A stretch of DNA of 46,581 bases from assembly GCA_029778535.1 (NCBI GenBank), contig JAKOQB010000110.1, positions 1 to 46,581 on the forward strand, in the 5' to 3' direction. The position numbers and the translations under genes were made by a program. Shown piece after piece: positions 24,156 to 32,275 of this stretch (positions within the stretch are counted from its first letter, which is position 1; each line of letters begins with the position of its first letter). The notes under the pieces are model-generated. The model was given only the letters and a program-made list of their open reading frames with translations, was not told where the DNA came from and ran no database searches. The DNA is from Pseudomonadota bacterium (GTDB taxonomy: Bacteria > Pseudomonadota > Gammaproteobacteria > Burkholderiales > Burkholderiaceae_F).

Positions 24156-24542
24156 ATGGGAGCGACCGGATTCCTGGCTGTGGGCATGGGCGCCGCGATC
24201 GGCGCGTGGTTGCGCTGGTTTCTCGGCGCGCGCCTGAACGCGCTATGGCCGTTGCTGCCGCCGGGCACGCTGGCGGCGAACCTGCTCGGCGGCTACCTGG
24301 TCGGCGCGGCGATCGCGCTGATCGATCGCGCCGAGGCGCTGCCGCCCGAAGTCCGCCTGTTCGTCGTCACCGGATTTCTCGGCGGACTGACCACGTTCTC
24401 GACCTTCTCGGCCGAGGTCGCAACGCAGTTCGGGCGCGGCGCGATCGCGTGGGCGCTCGCGGCGATCGGAACCCACGTAGCGGGGTCACTGGCGCTGACC
24501 GCGCTCGGCTTCGCGACCGTACGATTGCTGACGGGAGCGTGA
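24156..24542 (+). CDS. crcB: CrcB/Fluc fluoride channel
   Basis: The 128-residue membrane protein has four predicted helices and the CrcB/Fluc marks: GMGAAIGAWLRWFL, GTLAANLLGGYLVG (pore Asn in NLLG) and TGFLGGLTTFSTFSAE (the Phe-box). It forms a dual-topology dimer that lets F- leave the cytoplasm. I chose the ATG at 24156 because GAGGA lies about 6 bp upstream and the protein then matches usual family length; an in-frame GTG at 24129 would add nine residues. It is the first gene behind the riboswitch. Confidence 0.93.
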   Translation: MGATGFLAVGMGAAIGAWLRWFLGARLNALWPLLPPGTLAANLLGGYLVGAAIALIDRAEALPPEVRLFVVTGFLGGLTTFSTFSAEVATQFGRGAIAWALAAIGTHVAGSLALTALGFATVRLLTGA

Positions 24543-24544
24543 CG

Positions 24545-24910
24545 ATGAACGACTGTCCGTTCTGCCAGCCGACGCAGACGCTGCTCGAGCAACCGCTCGC
24601 GTACGCGCTCGCCGATCGCTATCCGGTCGCGCCGGGGCATACGCTCGTCGTCGTGCGTCGCCACGTGGCGGACTTCTTCGACACGACGGCCGAAGAGCAG
24701 CAGGCGCTGTTCGCGCTGCTGCGCGACGCGCGCCGGCTGCTCGATGCGCGCTATGCACCGCAGGGCTACAACATCGGCGTCAACGTCGGCGAGGCCGCCG
24801 GCCAGACGGTGCCGCACGTGCACGTCCATCTGATCCCGCGCTACGCCGGCGACGTGCCCGACCCGCGCGGCGGCGTGCGCGCCGTGATTCCGCATCGACA
24901 ACGCTATTGA
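24545..24910 (+). CDS. HIT-family nucleotide hydrolase/transferase
   Basis: The 121-residue protein carries the histidine triad HVHVHLIPR near residue 95, preceded by GYNIGVNVGEAAGQTVPHVH, and an N-terminal CPFC that may hold zinc as in many HIT proteins. It hydrolyses nucleotide-phosphate or phosphoramidate bonds by family. It starts 2 bp after crcB. Its physiological substrate and its link to fluoride are unknown. Confidence 0.9.
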   Translation: MNDCPFCQPTQTLLEQPLAYALADRYPVAPGHTLVVVRRHVADFFDTTAEEQQALFALLRDARRLLDARYAPQGYNIGVNVGEAAGQTVPHVHVHLIPRYAGDVPDPRGGVRAVIPHRQRY

Positions 24911-24922
24911 ACGGAGAACGCC

Positions 24923-25270
24923 ATGGAAGGCTCGTTCCTGCGCTTTTACGTCACGCAAAGCCATAAGCTGCACGGACTGCCGCTGTGGGAGTGGCTGCTG
25001 CACACCGCGAACAAGATGGGCATCCGCGGCGGCTCCGCATTTCACGCGATGGCGGGATTCGGGCGCAAGCACGTGATGCACGAAGACCGCTTCTTCGAAC
25101 TCGGCGGCAGCCTGATCGTCGAGGTCGAATTCATCGTGACCGCGGAAGAGCGGCAGAAGCTGTTCGATCGGCTCGCACAGGAGGACATCCATCTCTTCTA
25201 TGCCGACATCCCGGCGACGTTCGGCGTGCTGACGCCGGCGAAGGACAAGGCGAAGGGCGGCCAGCCATGA
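24923..25270 (+). CDS. DUF190 (PII-like) protein
   Basis: The 115-residue protein matches DUF190: LRFYVTQSHKLHGLPLWEWLLHTANKMGIRGGSAFHAMAGFG begins the ferredoxin-like, PII-resembling fold. DUF190 genes often lie next to crcB. The likely role is regulation or ligand sensing, unproven. It lies 12 bp after the HIT gene with GGAGAACGCC upstream, and its TGA overlaps the antiporter ATG by 4 bp. Confidence 0.88.
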   Translation: MEGSFLRFYVTQSHKLHGLPLWEWLLHTANKMGIRGGSAFHAMAGFGRKHVMHEDRFFELGGSLIVEVEFIVTAEERQKLFDRLAQEDIHLFYADIPATFGVLTPAKDKAKGGQP

Positions 25271-26484
25271 CCGGGATCTGGGCGCAGGCGTCGCTGTGGC
25301 TCGGGCTGGCGCTGGTGGCGTCGCTGCTGTCGATCTGGCTGCGCGTGGCCACCGCGCTGTCGGAAATCGTCGTCGGCACGGTGGCGCAGCTCGTGATCGG
25401 CGCGGCGCTCGGCGGCGCGCTGCTGGCGGGCGACGCCACGTGGATCAAGTTCCTGTCGGGCGCAGGCGCGATCCTGCTGACCTTCCTCGCCGGCGCGGAG
25501 CTCGACCCGGTGGCGTTCAAGGCGCAGTGGAAGGCGACCACCGGCATCGGGCTGATCGGCTTCACCGCACCGTTTCTCGTCTGCGCCGCCGGCGCGCACT
25601 GGCTGCTCGGCTGGGGTGTGCAGGCGAGCTGGCTCGCCGGCGTGGCGATGTCGACCACGTCGGTGGCGGTCGTCTACGCGGTGATGCTGGAGTTCGGCCT
25701 CAACAAGACCGATTACGGCAAGGGCGTGCTGGCGGCGTGCTTCGTCAACGATCTGGCCACCGTGATCGCGCTCGGCCTGCTGTTCTCGCCGTTCACGTGG
25801 AAGACCGCGGTGTTCGTCGTCGGCATGGTCGCCGCCGCCTTCGTGCTGCCGCACGCGGTGCCGAGGTTCTTCCGGCGCTTCGGCAACCGGCCTTCGGAGC
25901 TGGAGGCGAAGTTCCTGATGCTGTGCCTGTTCGCGTTCGGCGCGCTGGCGGGGTGGGCGGGCAGCGAGGCGGTGCTGCCCGCGTACCTGATCGGCATGGT
26001 GCTGGCGGGCACCGTGGGCCGCGACCACGCGCTGGTGCGGCGGCTGCGTACGCTGACGCTCGGGTTCCTGACGCCCTTTTACTTCATCCGCGCCGGCTCG
26101 CTGGTGTCGCTGCCGGCGCTGATGGCGGCGCCGCTCGGCTTCGTCGTGCTGCTGCTGCTGAAGATGGCCGCCAAGCTGACCGGCGTCTATCCGACCACGC
26201 GCTACTACAAGGCGCCGCGACAGGAGGCGATGTACACCACGCTGCTGATGTCCACCGGACTCACCTTCGGAACGATCTCGGCGCTGTTCGGGTTCTCGCA
26301 CGGCGTGATCGATCAGGCCCAGTACTCGGCGATCGTGGCCGCGGTGATCGCGAGCGCCGTGGTGCCGACGCTGATCGCCAACGCGTTCTTCCTGCCGCGC
26401 CACCTGCTGTGCCGGGACGAAGAGGAAGCGATGCCCGCCACGCAGATTCCCGTACCTCAGACCACTCTCCGGAGGACGCCATGA
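25267..26484 (+). CDS. CPA2/KefB-type cation:proton antiporter
   Basis: The 405-residue protein has about 12 membrane helices and the Na+/H+ exchanger family pattern, with GAGAILLTFLAGAELDP (transport-site acidic residues), STTSVAVVYAVMLE and ACFVNDLATVIALGL (the ND motif). No C-terminal TrkA-N/RCK domain follows, unlike full KefB. The ATG overlaps the DUF190 stop by 4 bp. In this operon it may supply ion homeostasis coupled to fluoride or HF stress; that role is inferred. Confidence 0.85.
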   Translation: MTGIWAQASLWLGLALVASLLSIWLRVATALSEIVVGTVAQLVIGAALGGALLAGDATWIKFLSGAGAILLTFLAGAELDPVAFKAQWKATTGIGLIGFTAPFLVCAAGAHWLLGWGVQASWLAGVAMSTTSVAVVYAVMLEFGLNKTDYGKGVLAACFVNDLATVIALGLLFSPFTWKTAVFVVGMVAAAFVLPHAVPRFFRRFGNRPSELEAKFLMLCLFAFGALAGWAGSEAVLPAYLIGMVLAGTVGRDHALVRRLRTLTLGFLTPFYFIRAGSLVSLPALMAAPLGFVVLLLLKMAAKLTGVYPTTRYYKAPRQEAMYTTLLMSTGLTFGTISALFGFSHGVIDQAQYSAIVAAVIASAVVPTLIANAFFLPRHLLCRDEEEAMPATQIPVPQTTLRRTP

Positions 26485-26900
26485 TCCGCCGCATCCTGCT
26501 CGGCTACGACGGCTCGGAGATTTCGCGCGAGGCGTTCGCGTTCGCGCTCGATCTGGCGCGCAGGTACGACGCCGAGCTGCACGTGCTCGCGGTGGCGCGC
26601 CCGCTCGAATACGCCGACGACGTCGAAGCCGAAGCGGTGATCGAGAACTCGCGCCGGCACTACGACAAGGTCCTCGGCGCGCTGCGGCCAATGCTCGCCG
26701 GCGAACCGGTCAAGAGCGAGCTGCACGTCGTCGTCGGCCATCCCGCCGAGCAGATCGTGCGCTACGCGGAGGGCCACGGCATCGACCACATCGTCGTCGG
26801 CCACCGCGGGCACACGCGCTTCGACCGCTGGCTGATCGGCTCGGTCGCGCGCCAGGTGATCGCGTACGCGCATTGCGCGGTCACGGTGGTGCGCAAGTAG
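26481..26900 (+). CDS. UspA-family universal stress protein
   Basis: The 139-residue protein has the Usp nucleotide-binding fold with an N-terminal RILLGYDGSEISREA and the ATP-binding pattern G-X2-G-X9-G-S as GHRGHTRFDRWLIGS near residue 115. CGGAGGACGCC precedes the ATG, which overlaps the antiporter stop. It is the last gene of the fluoride-linked operon. Confidence 0.92.
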   Translation: MIRRILLGYDGSEISREAFAFALDLARRYDAELHVLAVARPLEYADDVEAEAVIENSRRHYDKVLGALRPMLAGEPVKSELHVVVGHPAEQIVRYAEGHGIDHIVVGHRGHTRFDRWLIGSVARQVIAYAHCAVTVVRK

Positions 26901-26902
26901 TC

Positions 26903-26922
26903 GGCCGCACCGAGTTGCGGCC
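26903..26922. terminator. Candidate hairpin after the universal stress gene
   Basis: GGCCGCA and TGCGGCC form a perfect 7-bp stem around a 6-nt loop just after the usp stop codon. There is no T run, so it may be a factor-assisted stop or an mRNA-protecting hairpin. Confidence 0.35.
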
Positions 26923-27012
26923 CGGGCGTTCCGCGCGCCCGCTTGTCGCCGCGCTCGCGGACAACGCAACCGCGGCCAGCAACGAAAGGAGGAGGCGGTT
27001 CATCGAGCGCTT

Positions 27013-27381
27013 TCAGTAGAAGTACGGTGCGACAAACGGGAACAGCAGCAGGGCCTTGATCAGCACGACCGAGCCCCAGAAGACGACGCGTTGCCGTCGC
27101 AGCACGGCGGGCGCCGCGCAGGCCCGCCCCGGCGCGCAGCGGCGCGGCACGATGTACATGCGGTGAAACGCGAGCCCGACCAGTCCCAGCGCGACCACGA
27201 GGAAGAACGGTTGCAGCGGTTCGATCAGGCGCAGGCGCGCGGCCCAGACGCCGCCGGCGCCGAGCGCGACCAGCAGCAGCGGTCCGGCACAGCACGCGCT
27301 TGCGCCAAAGGCGGCGAGCACTCCGGCCAGCAGCGGTGCGCGTGCGTCGGCGGTCGGGGTCGACACGGGTTCGACCTGCAT
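27013..27381 (-). CDS. merT: MerT-like mercuric ion transporter
   Basis: The 122-residue inner-membrane protein has three hydrophobic segments. The first carries the paired cysteines C30-C31 in GASACCAGP that take Hg(II) from the periplasm; a second pair, C82 and C88, sits in the loop before the last helix, as in MerT. It should pass Hg(II) to the cytoplasm, normally for MerA, but no merP or merA is present. The ATG at 27381 lies about where transcription should begin from the mer promoter, so the mRNA may be leaderless, or the GTG at codon 6 may be used. Confidence 0.85.
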   Translation of the reverse strand: MQVEPVSTPTADARAPLLAGVLAAFGASACCAGPLLLVALGAGGVWAARLRLIEPLQPFFLVVALGLVGLAFHRMYIVPRRCAPGRACAAPAVLRRQRVVFWGSVVLIKALLLFPFVAPYFY

Positions 27382-27388
27382 GGCGCGT

Positions 27389-27420
27389 AGCCTACACTCC
27401 GTAGCGGGCTACGGAGTCAA
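27389..27420 (-). promoter_or_regulatory. MerR-type operator/promoter of merT
   Basis: On the minus strand TTGACT (27415-27420) and TAGGCT (27389-27394) are separated by 20 bp that hold the dyad CTCCGTAG-CCCG-CTACGGAG. This is the layout of MerR-controlled promoters, with an overlong spacer and a palindrome very close to the classical Tn501 mer operator. Confidence 0.85.
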
Positions 27421-27440
27421 GCCGGAGCTCGGGAGGGCCT

Positions 27441-27869
27441 TTGACGGACGATCCGCAATTGACGATCGGCGCGCTCGCAGCGACCTCGGGCGTGCACGTG
27501 GAAACGATCCGCTACTACCAGCGGCTCGGCCTGGTCGACGAGCCGCGCCGGGCCGCCGGCGCCATCCGCCGCTACGACGCACGCACGGTGGCGCGGCTGC
27601 GCTTCATCCGGCGCGCGCAGCAGCTCGGATTCACGCTGCAGGAAGTGCGGCAACTGCTGCAACTCGAAGACGGCGGGCGCTGCGGCGCCACGCGCCGGCT
27701 GGCGGAAATCAAGCTGGCGCAGATCGAGGCGCGCATCGCCGACCTGTCGCGCATGCGCAGGCTGCTGAAGACGCTGATCGGCGCGTGCGCGAGCAGCCGC
27801 ATCGCGCCGGCCTGCCCGATCATCGACGCGCTCGGCGCCGACGGCGCACGCGTCAAGTGGCGCCGCTGA
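27441..27869 (+). CDS. merR: MerR, mercury-responsive transcription regulator
   Basis: The 142-residue MerR-family protein has an N-terminal helix-turn-helix (TIGALAATSGVHVETIRYYQRLGL), a long dimerisation helix and the three Hg(II) cysteines C81, C116 and C125, one residue off C82, C117 and C126 of Tn501 MerR. It should repress and, with mercury, activate merT by untwisting the long spacer. It starts at a TTG with GGGAGG 6 bp upstream. Its end overlaps the convergent methyltransferase gene by 17 bp. Confidence 0.92.
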   Translation: MTDDPQLTIGALAATSGVHVETIRYYQRLGLVDEPRRAAGAIRRYDARTVARLRFIRRAQQLGFTLQEVRQLLQLEDGGRCGATRRLAEIKLAQIEARIADLSRMRRLLKTLIGACASSRIAPACPIIDALGADGARVKWRR

Positions 27870-28473
27870 CACGCGGGCGGCGCGCGACCACGGTTCGGAA
27901 CACCTTGACCGTGTCGCGCGGCGCCGGAAAGCGCGCGTCGTCGCAGCGGACGATCTCCCAGCCTCCGAACAGCTGCATCACGCGCTCCGGCGCGAACAGG
28001 CAGTACGCGTCCGGATCGAACATGTCCATGAAGGTCGTGCCGCGCGTGAGCACGTTGACGATCAGCGTGCCGCCGGGCCGCAGCGCGCGCCGCAGCCGCA
28101 GCAGCAGCGCTTCCGCCGTCGCGCAGTCGAAGAACATCAGCAGGCCGATGCAGGCGATCGTGTCGTACGCGCGCGCCGGCTGCCACGCGACCGCGTCGGC
28201 GAGCTGCGCGGCGACCGGCAACCCCGCGTCGGCGGCGCGCTCGCGCAGGCTCGCGATCGCGTGCGGGCTGGCGTCGAGCGCGTCGACGCGGCAGCCGCGT
28301 CGCGCAGCGGCCAGCGCGAAATTGCCGAGCCCGCAGCCGAAGTCGAGCACGTCGCCGCGTGCGTACTCGAGCGCGAGCGTCTCGAACGGGTTCAGATCGA
28401 ACGCTCGCGCGCGCGTCTGCTCCTCGAACTGGCGGTCGAAGAATTCGATCGAGCGGTTGACGGCACAGCACAC
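27853..28473 (-). CDS. Class I SAM-dependent methyltransferase (TehB-like)
   Basis: The 206-residue protein has SAM motif I VLDFGCGLGNFALAAA, the acidic end of strand 2 (VDALDASPHAI), and a later CIGLLMFFDCATAEALLLRLRRALRPGGTLIVNV block typical of TehB and small-molecule methyltransferases. The start is GTG. It has no ArsM-type cysteine set, so arsenite methylation is not supported. Substrate unknown. Confidence 0.82.
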   Translation of the reverse strand: MCCAVNRSIEFFDRQFEEQTRARAFDLNPFETLALEYARGDVLDFGCGLGNFALAAARRGCRVDALDASPHAIASLRERAADAGLPVAAQLADAVAWQPARAYDTIACIGLLMFFDCATAEALLLRLRRALRPGGTLIVNVLTRGTTFMDMFDPDAYCLFAPERVMQLFGGWEIVRCDDARFPAPRDTVKVFRTVVARRPRVSGAT

Positions 28474-28512
28474 GCGCGCAGCGTAGCGCTGCGCGCGGCT
28501 GGCCGCTACGCC

Positions 28513-28809
28513 TCAGCGCATCGCCACTTCGCGCTCGATCACGCGGCTGACGAGCTTCATGTCGGTCGCCGCGAACCTGGCGTAGACCGCCCGGCCGCGC
28601 TTGTCGGTGGCCCAGACCTCGTAGCAACCTTCGCCGGCGCGAATGTGCGCGACCCTGTAACCCATCGCCTCGGTCGCGGCGCGCGCGTCGGCCTCGGGTT
28701 TCCACTGTTCGCGCGGCACGCGCGGGCAATCCTCGGACGCGAGCGCAAGCCCGCCGAGCGATGCGAACATGAGGCCGATCAGGGCCGACGCGATGAATCG
28801 TGATTTCAT
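28513..28809 (-). CDS. PepSY-domain periplasmic protein
   Basis: The 98-residue protein has a signal peptide (KSRFIASALIGLMFASLGGLALA) and a PepSY-type domain (REQWKPEADARAATEAMGYRVAHIRAGEGCYEVWATDKRGR). GAAGGAGAT precedes the ATG. It lies divergent from a PhoP/PhoB-like two-component pair, an arrangement common for PepSY proteins controlled by such systems. Two cysteines could form a disulfide. Confidence 0.85.
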   Translation of the reverse strand: MKSRFIASALIGLMFASLGGLALASEDCPRVPREQWKPEADARAATEAMGYRVAHIRAGEGCYEVWATDKRGRAVYARFAATDMKLVSRVIEREVAMR

Positions 28810-28896
28810 ACCATCTCCTTCGGGCTGGATTCGCCTCCTCGGCGATCGGACCGACAAGGTACGGGCCGGACCTGAAGCAGATCTGAAGGAGCGGAT

Positions 28897-29559
28897 GTGC
28901 GATTGCTGCTGGTGGAAGACGACCGCACGCTCGGCGATGCCGTGCGCGCGCACCTCGAAAGCGACGGCCACGTGGTCGACTGGGTCACGACGGCCGCGCA
29001 GGCGCGTGCCGCGGCGAGCGACGAGTTCGACGCGATCCTGCTCGACTGGCAGTTGCCCGACGGCTCCGGCGTGCAGTGGCTGCGCGACCTGCGCGCGAAG
29101 AACGGCGCCAACCGCACGCGGCCGGTGCTGATGCTGACCGCGCGCGACCTCGTCGCCGACCGCGTGCAGGGGCTCGACGCCGGCGCCGACGACTACCTGG
29201 TCAAGCCGTTCGAACTGGCCGAACTCACGGCGCGGCTGCGCGCGCTCGCGCGCCGCGCCAGCGGGCCGACCGAGACGCTGCTGCGCGCGGGCCGGATCGA
29301 AGTCGACCCGGCGGCGAAGATCGTGCGCGTGGGAGACAAGCCGATCGACGTCACCGCCAGGGAGTTCGCGCTGCTCGAAGCGCTGGTCCGCCGCAGCGGG
29401 CGCATCGTGTCGCGCGGCGATCTGGAAGGGCTGCTGTACGGCTTCGGCGCCGCGGTGGACAGCAACGCGGTCGAAGTGCACGTGTCGAACCTGCGGCGCA
29501 AGCTCGGCCGCGAGGCGATCGAGACCGTGCGCGGCCTCGGCTACCGGATCGCGCCGTGA
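28897..29559 (+). CDS. OmpR/PhoB-family response regulator
   Basis: The 220-residue regulator has a receiver domain with D8, D9, phosphoacceptor D50 (LLDWQLPDGSG) and K103 (LVKPFE), and a winged-helix output domain (TAREFALLEALVRRSGRIVSRGDL to SNAVEVHVSNLRRKLG). It starts at a GTG at 28897; GAAGGAG lies about 7 bp upstream. Its stop overlaps the kinase ATG by 1 bp. Its target probably includes the divergent PepSY gene. Confidence 0.92.
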   Translation: MRLLLVEDDRTLGDAVRAHLESDGHVVDWVTTAAQARAAASDEFDAILLDWQLPDGSGVQWLRDLRAKNGANRTRPVLMLTARDLVADRVQGLDAGADDYLVKPFELAELTARLRALARRASGPTETLLRAGRIEVDPAAKIVRVGDKPIDVTAREFALLEALVRRSGRIVSRGDLEGLLYGFGAAVDSNAVEVHVSNLRRKLGREAIETVRGLGYRIAP

Positions 29560-30851
29560 TGCAGGGCGGACGCGCGCCGTCGATCAACCTGCGCCTGACG
29601 CGCGCGGCACTGGTCGCGGTGCTCGCGGGCGCGGTGGTCGCCGCGGTCGTCGCCGCGGCCGCGGTGCGCCGCCAGGTGTACGAGCTGATGCAGTCGGCGC
29701 TGGAGGAGACCGCGCAGGTGCTGAGCGTGCTCGCCGACGAAGAGCACGAGCTGATGGAGCACGCCGAGGGGCGCGCGCTGCCGGCCTCGCCGCACGACGA
29801 GCATCTGCTGTGGCAGGTGCGCGCGCGCGACGGCCGGCTGCTGGCGCGTTCGCACGAGGCGCCCGACGTGGCGTGGAGCGCGCCGCTGCGCCAGGGTCAT
29901 GCCGAAGTGGCGGGGCTGGCGGTGTACACGCAGCACGGCAGGCGGCTGTGGGTGCAGGTTGCGCAGCCGCTCGCGCAGCGCGACGAGGCGCAGCGCAAGG
30001 CGGCGCTCGCGACTGCGCTGGTCGTCCTCGCCGGCGGCGCGGCGGCCGCGCTGTGGGTCGCGCTGAACGTGCGGCGCGAACTGCGGCCGGTGTCGCAGCT
30101 GGCGCACGACGTGGAAGCGATGCAGCCGGGCGTGCGCGCCGGCGCGCCGCCGCATTCGCCGCGGCGCGAGCTGCAACCGGTGTACGCCGCGCTCGACGGC
30201 CTGCAGCAGCGGCTGGCGGAAAAGCTCGCCGCCGAACAGGCGTTCTCCGCGCACGCCGCGCATTCGCTGCGCACGCCGCTCGCGGGGCTGACCGCGCAGC
30301 TCGAGGTCGCGGCCGCGCAGGCGCCGGGCGACGTCAAACGGCGCATCGCGCTGGCGCTCGACGCCGCGCGGCGGCTCAACGGCGTGATCGCGGCGCTGCT
30401 GGCGATGGGACGCGCGGCCAAATCGACGACGACGCGCTTCGCGCCGCGCGAACTGGCGGGCGTGCTGACCGGCCGGCAGATCGCGATCGACACGCGCGCG
30501 CTCGGCGACGCGCCGGAACTGGAAGGCGACATCGACCTGCTGACCGCCGCGCTCGCCAACCTGGTCGACAACGCGGTGCGCCACGGCGCGCAGACCGCGC
30601 GCGTGGCGGCGGCGCGCGACGGCACGCTGCAGTCGATCGCAGTGGTCGACGACGGCCCCGGCGTCACGCCCGATCAGCTCGAACGGTTGCGCGCGACACT
30701 GGCGCGCGGCGGCGGCTCCGAGCTCGGCCTGGGGCTGGCGCTGGCCGCCGCGGTCGCGCGCGGCCACGGCGGCACGCTCGCGATCGAGTCGCCGCCGCGC
30801 GGTGAGTCACGCGGGTTCGCGGCGCGGCTCGAGTGGCCGGCGAATGCATAG
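29559..30851 (+). CDS. Membrane sensor histidine kinase, QseC/PhoQ type
   Basis: The 430-residue kinase has a membrane segment at about 16-36, a periplasmic domain of about 110 residues, a second at about 148-170, a HAMP region, a HisKA box with H235 in AHSLRTPLAG and an ATPase domain with N box ALANLVDNAVRHG and G boxes DDGPGV and LGLGLALAAAVA. The residue after the phospho-His is Ser where most kinases of this class have Glu or Asp. It pairs with the regulator just upstream. The signal sensed is unknown. Its stop is followed within 10 bp by a REP-like repeat. Confidence 0.9.
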   Translation: MQGGRAPSINLRLTRAALVAVLAGAVVAAVVAAAAVRRQVYELMQSALEETAQVLSVLADEEHELMEHAEGRALPASPHDEHLLWQVRARDGRLLARSHEAPDVAWSAPLRQGHAEVAGLAVYTQHGRRLWVQVAQPLAQRDEAQRKAALATALVVLAGGAAAALWVALNVRRELRPVSQLAHDVEAMQPGVRAGAPPHSPRRELQPVYAALDGLQQRLAEKLAAEQAFSAHAAHSLRTPLAGLTAQLEVAAAQAPGDVKRRIALALDAARRLNGVIAALLAMGRAAKSTTTRFAPRELAGVLTGRQIAIDTRALGDAPELEGDIDLLTAALANLVDNAVRHGAQTARVAAARDGTLQSIAVVDDGPGVTPDQLERLRATLARGGGSELGLGLALAAAVARGHGGTLAIESPPRGESRGFAARLEWPANA

Positions 30852-30860
30852 GCATTGTCT

Positions 30861-30969
30861 TCCCGGCGAAGGCCGGGACCCAATTTCGAGCGCAACAGAT
30901 CAGGCCCCCGCCGTCGCCGGGGCGACGGGGCCCACTCAAGCTTCGGGCAGGGCCTGCGCCGGGGCGACG
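30861..30969. repeat. REP-like dispersed repeat, copy B
   Basis: Blocks tcccggcgaaggccgggaccca (30861-30882) and gccggggcgacgg (about 30915-30927) match copy A at 18652-18724. A further half at 30951-30969 is the exact 19-mer found at 18705-18723. That last half is read as the final codons of the CorC-like protein, whose gene ends at 30936. Confidence 0.75.
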
Positions 30970-32249
30970 ACTTGCGCCGTCCGCGCCGCCAATACCTTGT
31001 CGATCCGATGCCCGTCCATGTCGACGACCTCGAAGCGCCAGCCATCCCATTCGGCGTGGTCGCCGGTGCGCGGCACGCGGCCGAGCAGCAGCATCATCAT
31101 TCCCGACAACGTGTTGTAGCGGCCAAGGTCCTCGTCGGGCACGCGCGCCAGTTCGAGGCGGTCCTTCAGCTCGGGGATCGGGATCATGCCGTCGAGCAGC
31201 CACGAGCCATCCTTGCGCGGCACCGCCCACGCGTCCTCGCTGCGCGGCGGCTTGAACTCGCCGGCGATCGCCTCGAACACATCCTGCGGCGTGACCAGTC
31301 CCTGCACCTCGCCGTACTCGTCGACCACCAGCGCCATATGCGACGGCGCCGCGCGGAAGTTTTCCAGCAGCTCCATGCCGGTCAGCGACTCGGGCACGAA
31401 CACCGGCGGCTGCAGCGCCGCCGCCAGGTCGATCGCGCCCTTCTGCACCGACTGCTGCAGCAGTTGCCTCGCGGCGACGATGCCGACCACGTCGCGCATG
31501 CCGCCGCGGCACACCGGAAAGCGCGCGTGCTCGCTGGCGGCGATCTTCCGCAGGTTCTCCTCCAGCGGATCGTTCAGATCGAGGTACACGATGTCGGAGC
31601 GCGGCGTCATCAGCGACGCGATCTGGCGGTCGTCGAGGCGGAACACGTTGCGCACCATGGCGCGTTCCTGCGCGTCGATCACGCCGGACTCCGAGCCTTG
31701 TTCGATCAGCGCGTGGATCTCCTCTTCGGTGACGGCGCCGGCGGTCGAAGCGCGCGCGCCAACCAGCCGCACGATCAGGTCGGTCGAACTCGCCAGCAAC
31801 TTGACGAACGGATTGGCAATCGACGCCAGCAGCCGGATCGGCCGCGCGACGCGGCGCGCGATGCCCTCGGGGCTGATCTGCCCGATCCGCTTGGGCACCA
31901 ATTCACCCAGCACGATCGAGCAGTAGGTGACGATCACCACCACGAAGCCGGTGGCGAGAATGCGCGCCACGTCGTGCTCCATCCAGCGCGCGAGCCATTC
32001 GGTCAACGGTGCGGCGAACGCGGCCTCGCCGACGATGCCGGACAGGATGCCGATCGACGTGATGCCGACCTGCACCGTCGACAGCACGCGCGTCGGATGC
32101 TCGTTCAGCGCCAGCGCGACCGCGGCGCCGGCATCGCCCTCGTCGACCAGCGCCTGCAGGCGGGTCTTGCGCGCGGTGACCAGCGCGATCTCGGTCATCG
32201 CGAAGGCGCCGTTCAGCAAAATCAGTGCGAGCAGAAAGAGGACTTCCAT
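30936..32249 (-). CDS. CNNM/CorC-type membrane protein with CBS pair (hemolysin family)
   Basis: The 437-residue protein has an N-terminal DUF21/CNNM transmembrane domain (about 1-190; GAFAMTEIALVTARKTRL, VGITSIGILSGIVGE), a CBS pair (about 205-335; MTPRSDIVYLDLNDP, MALVVDEYGEVQGLVTPQDVFEAI) and a C-terminal CorC_HlyC domain. Members act in magnesium or cobalt efflux or membrane homeostasis. The ATG at 32249 matches the family N terminus; residues upstream in frame are spurious. The last residues VVAPAQALPEA come from a dispersed repeat. Confidence 0.9.
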   Translation of the reverse strand: MEVLFLLALILLNGAFAMTEIALVTARKTRLQALVDEGDAGAAVALALNEHPTRVLSTVQVGITSIGILSGIVGEAAFAAPLTEWLARWMEHDVARILATGFVVVIVTYCSIVLGELVPKRIGQISPEGIARRVARPIRLLASIANPFVKLLASSTDLIVRLVGARASTAGAVTEEEIHALIEQGSESGVIDAQERAMVRNVFRLDDRQIASLMTPRSDIVYLDLNDPLEENLRKIAASEHARFPVCRGGMRDVVGIVAARQLLQQSVQKGAIDLAAALQPPVFVPESLTGMELLENFRAAPSHMALVVDEYGEVQGLVTPQDVFEAIAGEFKPPRSEDAWAVPRKDGSWLLDGMIPIPELKDRLELARVPDEDLGRYNTLSGMMMLLLGRVPRTGDHAEWDGWRFEVVDMDGHRIDKVLAARTAQVVAPAQALPEA

Positions 32250-32275
32250 GGCGCGTTCCCGGTGGACAGCGAAAG

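Noticed and set aside
27853..28473. Methyltransferase as an ArsM arsenite methylase
   Set aside because: The conserved arsenic-binding cysteines of ArsM are not present; only a general SAM fold is supported.
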